Source: SZUA-430 sp964647355
GTDB lineage: Bacteria > Pseudomonadota > Alphaproteobacteria > Micropepsales > Micropepsaceae
NCBI GenBank assembly: GCA_964647355.1
Contig: CAZYGK010000006.1
Span: 1 to 64,000, forward strand
Direction of reading: 5' to 3'
Length of the DNA stretch: 64,000 nucleotides
Within the stretch, counting starts at the first letter, position 1. Every line of letters begins with the position of its first letter. The position numbers and the translations under genes are program-made. Under the pieces are notes generated by a model. The model saw only the letters and a program-made list of their open reading frames with translations. It did not search any database and was not told where the DNA came from. This document shows, one piece after another, positions 61,791 through 64,000 of this stretch.

Positions 61791-63803
61791 TTAGGCGAAT
61801 TCCAGGATCACCGCATCGACCGGCAGACTATCGCCGGGCTTTGCCGCGACGCGCTTGATGACGCCGTCCCGCTCGGCGCGCAGCACGTTCTCCATCTTCA
61901 TCGCCTCGACCACAGCGAGCGGTTGACCGGCCTTTACTTCTTGGCCCACCTCGGCCGCGATCGAAACGACAAGACCCGGCATCGGACAAAGCAGCAGCTT
62001 CGACGTATCGGCCGGCGGCTTCACGAGCATGTGCGCGGCCAACGCCGCAACGCGCGGACGGCGAACCGTGATGCTCGCGTGCGCGCCGCGATGCACGATG
62101 CGGAAAACGTCGCCGCGCCGGGCGACCTGCATCGCAACGGCCTGCCCCGCCACCTCGCCGGAGAACACCGCCTCCCCGGGCTTCCACGAGCTCTCCACCT
62201 CGACCATCCGCGACGACTTCCCGTCGCCAAGCCGTACCGCGATCACGTCGCGCCCCTCGATCATCGTCTTGACCGAAAGAACATCGGTCGTGTTGACCGT
62301 AACGGTCCAGTCGCGCGGCACGGCGGAACCGCCGTTCAGCTGCCCGGAGATCTTACGCCGCCGCTCCTCCTCGCGCAGCTGCATGAAGACGGCGGCCGAC
62401 GCCATCTTGTCCTTCAGATCGTCGCTGAGCGGTGCGCCGTGAAATCCGTCCTTGAACTCCTCCGCAATGAAGTTCGTGGAAAGCCGTCCCGCGCGGAACC
62501 GCTCGTGGCTCATCACCGCCTGCAGGAACGGAATATTGTGCGCGATGCCGTCGACAGAAAAATGGTCGAGCGCATCGCCCATCAGATCGATCGCCGCGTC
62601 GCGGTTGTTCGCGTGCGTGCACAACTTCGCGATCATCGGATCATAGAAGATCGAAATCTCCCCACCCTCAAACACGCCCGTGTCGTTGCGAATCGTCTTT
62701 CCCACGACGCTCGCCTCCGCCGGCGGCCGGTATCGCACCAATCGCCCCGTCGACGGCAGGAAGCTTCGGTAGGGATCTTCCGCGTAGATGCGGCTTTCGA
62801 TCGCCCAACCCTTCAGCTTCACGTCGTCCTGCTTGATGGTGAGCTTCTCGCCCGCCGCCACCCGGATCATCTGCTCGACGAGATCGAGCCCCGTCACAAG
62901 CTCCGTCACCGGATGCTCCACCTGCAGGCGCGTGTTCATTTCCAAGAAATAGAAATTGCGGTCCTTGTCGACGATGAACTCGACCGTGCCGGCGCTTTCG
63001 TATTGTACGGCTTTGGCAAGCGCCACGGCCTGCGCACCCATCGCAGCCCGCGTCTTCTCGTCCAGAAACGGCGACGGCGCCTCCTCGATCACCTTTTGAT
63101 GCCGCCGCTGGATCGAGCACTCGCGTTCGCCCAGATGGATGACATTGCCGTGCTTGTCGCCCAGCACCTGGATCTCGATGTGACGCGGCTCGGTGATGTA
63201 CTTCTCGATGAACAGCCGGTCGTCACCGAACGACGAACGCGCCTCGTTCTGCGAACTCGTGATCGCCTGTGCGAGCTCCACTTCCTTCCAGACGATGCGC
63301 AACCCCTTGCCGCCACCGCCGGCCGAAGCCTTCACCATCACCGGATAGCCGATCTCGGCAGCAATCCGCGCGGCCTCTTTCAGGTCCTTGATCTCGCCGA
63401 TATAGCCCGGAACGCAATTCACCTTCGCCTTCGCGGCGAGCTTTTTCGACTCGATCTTGTCGCCCATCGCCGAAATCGCATGCGCATTCGGCCCGATGAA
63501 GGCGACCTTCGCTTTTGCCAGCGCCTCGGCGAACGCCGTCCGCTCCGACAAGAACCCGTAGCCGGGGTGCACCGCTTCCGCCCCCGTCTTCTTGCACGCC
63601 TCGACGATCTTCTCGATCACGAGATAGGACTGCGCCGACGGTGCCGGACCGATCGCCACCGCTTCGTCCGCCATGTCGACGTGCAGTGCAGCCGCATCCG
63701 CCTCGGAGTAAACCGCAACCGTCTTGATGCCCATCTTGCGCGCCGTCTTGATGACGCGGCAGGCGATTTCACCCCGGTTGGCGATCAGTATCTTCTTGAA
63801 CAT
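61791..63803 (-). CDS. pccA: Acyl-CoA carboxylase alpha chain (biotin carboxylase plus BCCP)
   Basis: A 670-residue biotin carboxylase (about 1-450), BT-like linker region (about 460-590) and biotinyl domain with the lysine in VVEAMKMENVLRAERDG near residue 637. Carboxylase motifs include IANRGEIACRVIKTARK, SAGGGGKGLRIVWKE and YFLEMNTRLQVEHPVTELVT. It is a propionyl- or methylcrotonyl/acetyl-CoA carboxylase alpha type; the linker favours propionyl-CoA. The ATG at 63803 overlaps the stop of an upstream small gene (TGATG). The beta subunit is not in the window. Confidence 0.93.
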   Translation of the reverse strand: MFKKILIANRGEIACRVIKTARKMGIKTVAVYSEADAAALHVDMADEAVAIGPAPSAQSYLVIEKIVEACKKTGAEAVHPGYGFLSERTAFAEALAKAKVAFIGPNAHAISAMGDKIESKKLAAKAKVNCVPGYIGEIKDLKEAARIAAEIGYPVMVKASAGGGGKGLRIVWKEVELAQAITSSQNEARSSFGDDRLFIEKYITEPRHIEIQVLGDKHGNVIHLGERECSIQRRHQKVIEEAPSPFLDEKTRAAMGAQAVALAKAVQYESAGTVEFIVDKDRNFYFLEMNTRLQVEHPVTELVTGLDLVEQMIRVAAGEKLTIKQDDVKLKGWAIESRIYAEDPYRSFLPSTGRLVRYRPPAEASVVGKTIRNDTGVFEGGEISIFYDPMIAKLCTHANNRDAAIDLMGDALDHFSVDGIAHNIPFLQAVMSHERFRAGRLSTNFIAEEFKDGFHGAPLSDDLKDKMASAAVFMQLREEERRRKISGQLNGGSAVPRDWTVTVNTTDVLSVKTMIEGRDVIAVRLGDGKSSRMVEVESSWKPGEAVFSGEVAGQAVAMQVARRGDVFRIVHRGAHASITVRRPRVAALAAHMLVKPPADTSKLLLCPMPGLVVSIAAEVGQEVKAGQPLAVVEAMKMENVLRAERDGVIKRVAAKPGDSLPVDAVILEFA

Positions 63804-63985
63804 CAATTGCTCCAAAGCGCTTTGCGCCAGATGGGCTCGCCCGCAAACGTATGGCGATAGGCGATCGCCCACTTCTTGCCGCCGAGTTCGACGGCGCCTT
63901 TCTCTTTCTGCGTGGCCAGAAACGCCTTGAGGCGCGGCAACTCGCGACCGTCAAGGAAGATCGAATACGCGTCGCCCCGCCTCAT
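63803..63985 (-). CDS. Small hypothetical protein coupled to pccA
   Basis: A 60-residue product reading MRRGDAYSIFLDGRELPRL, then LKAFLATQKEKGAVELGG, with aromatic-rich IAYRHTFAGEPIWRKALW. No family recognised. Its TGA overlaps the pccA ATG, so it is translated just before the carboxylase. The frame remains open to the window end, so the true start may lie beyond 64000. It may be a small accessory gene of the carboxylase operon. Confidence 0.5.
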   Translation of the reverse strand: MRRGDAYSIFLDGRELPRLKAFLATQKEKGAVELGGKKWAIAYRHTFAGEPIWRKALWSN

Positions 63986-64000
63986 CGCGCGCGGCGAGGT

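Noticed and set aside
61656..63860. A 734-codon plus-strand frame
   Set aside because: Antisense to pccA, with His/Arg-rich text and no domain.

Overview
The window is high-GC, gene-dense chromosomal DNA from an alphaproteobacterium. The evidence is a SUF operon headed by an iscR gene, a PstA with a long N-terminal extension, an NDUFA12-type complex I accessory gene beside mlaD and a DUF2155 gene, accB-accC-aat, an RNase E with an acidic insert in its S1 domain and a C-terminal GWW motif, and an M23 peptidase overlapping a bactofilin gene. A Caulobacterales or Hyphomonadaceae-like source fits best, but that is inference. No plasmid, phage, insertion sequence, CRISPR array or rRNA operon is visible. 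The content is mostly housekeeping.

Layout. 1-8.7 kb (minus): a tightly overlapping type II secretion operon gspF-H-I-J-L-M-(C/N)-D-K-O, led by a Sco-like gene; gspE and gspG are absent. 9.5-11.6 kb (plus): an outer-membrane beta-barrel protein and an MDR oxidoreductase. 11.9-19.0 kb (minus): the phosphate regulon phoR-pstSCAB-phoU-phoB, with a candidate Pho box overlapping the end of phoR. 19.1-21.5 kb: a membrane protein, tRNA-Ser(UGA), a small ORF and a CxxCH periplasmic protein. 21.5-29.4 kb (minus): iscR, a cysteine desulfurase, sufB, a small membrane protein, sufC, sufD, sufS, a DUF59 gene, sufA and a TfoX-like gene, with a recognisable IscR-type promoter. 29.6-35.6 kb: a hydrolase, tyrS, a giant AsmA/YhdP-like protein and a peroxiredoxin. 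35.8-43 kb: cell-envelope genes (M23 peptidase, bactofilin, PBP1A, AmiC) plus prfB with its programmed frameshift. 43.3-46.0 kb: rne. 46-64 kb: an aminotransferase, an M48 protease, a DsbA-like protein, thiS-thiG, aroQ-accB-accC-aat, the DUF2155/mlaD/NDUFA12 group, an M16 protease, an alcohol dehydrogenase, an acylphosphatase, a repeat-built coiled-coil/SH3 membrane protein and a propionyl/acetyl-CoA carboxylase alpha chain.

Links between genes. Overlapping stop/start codons (ATGA, TGATG) run through the gsp, pst and suf operons, implying translational coupling. Several convergent neighbours share a 4-bp stop overlap (CTAG or CTAA). The least explained item is the 707-residue protein at 59665-61788. 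It joins an adhesin-like N-terminal module, a coiled coil built from units of about 91 residues, one membrane segment and a periplasmic SH3 domain.
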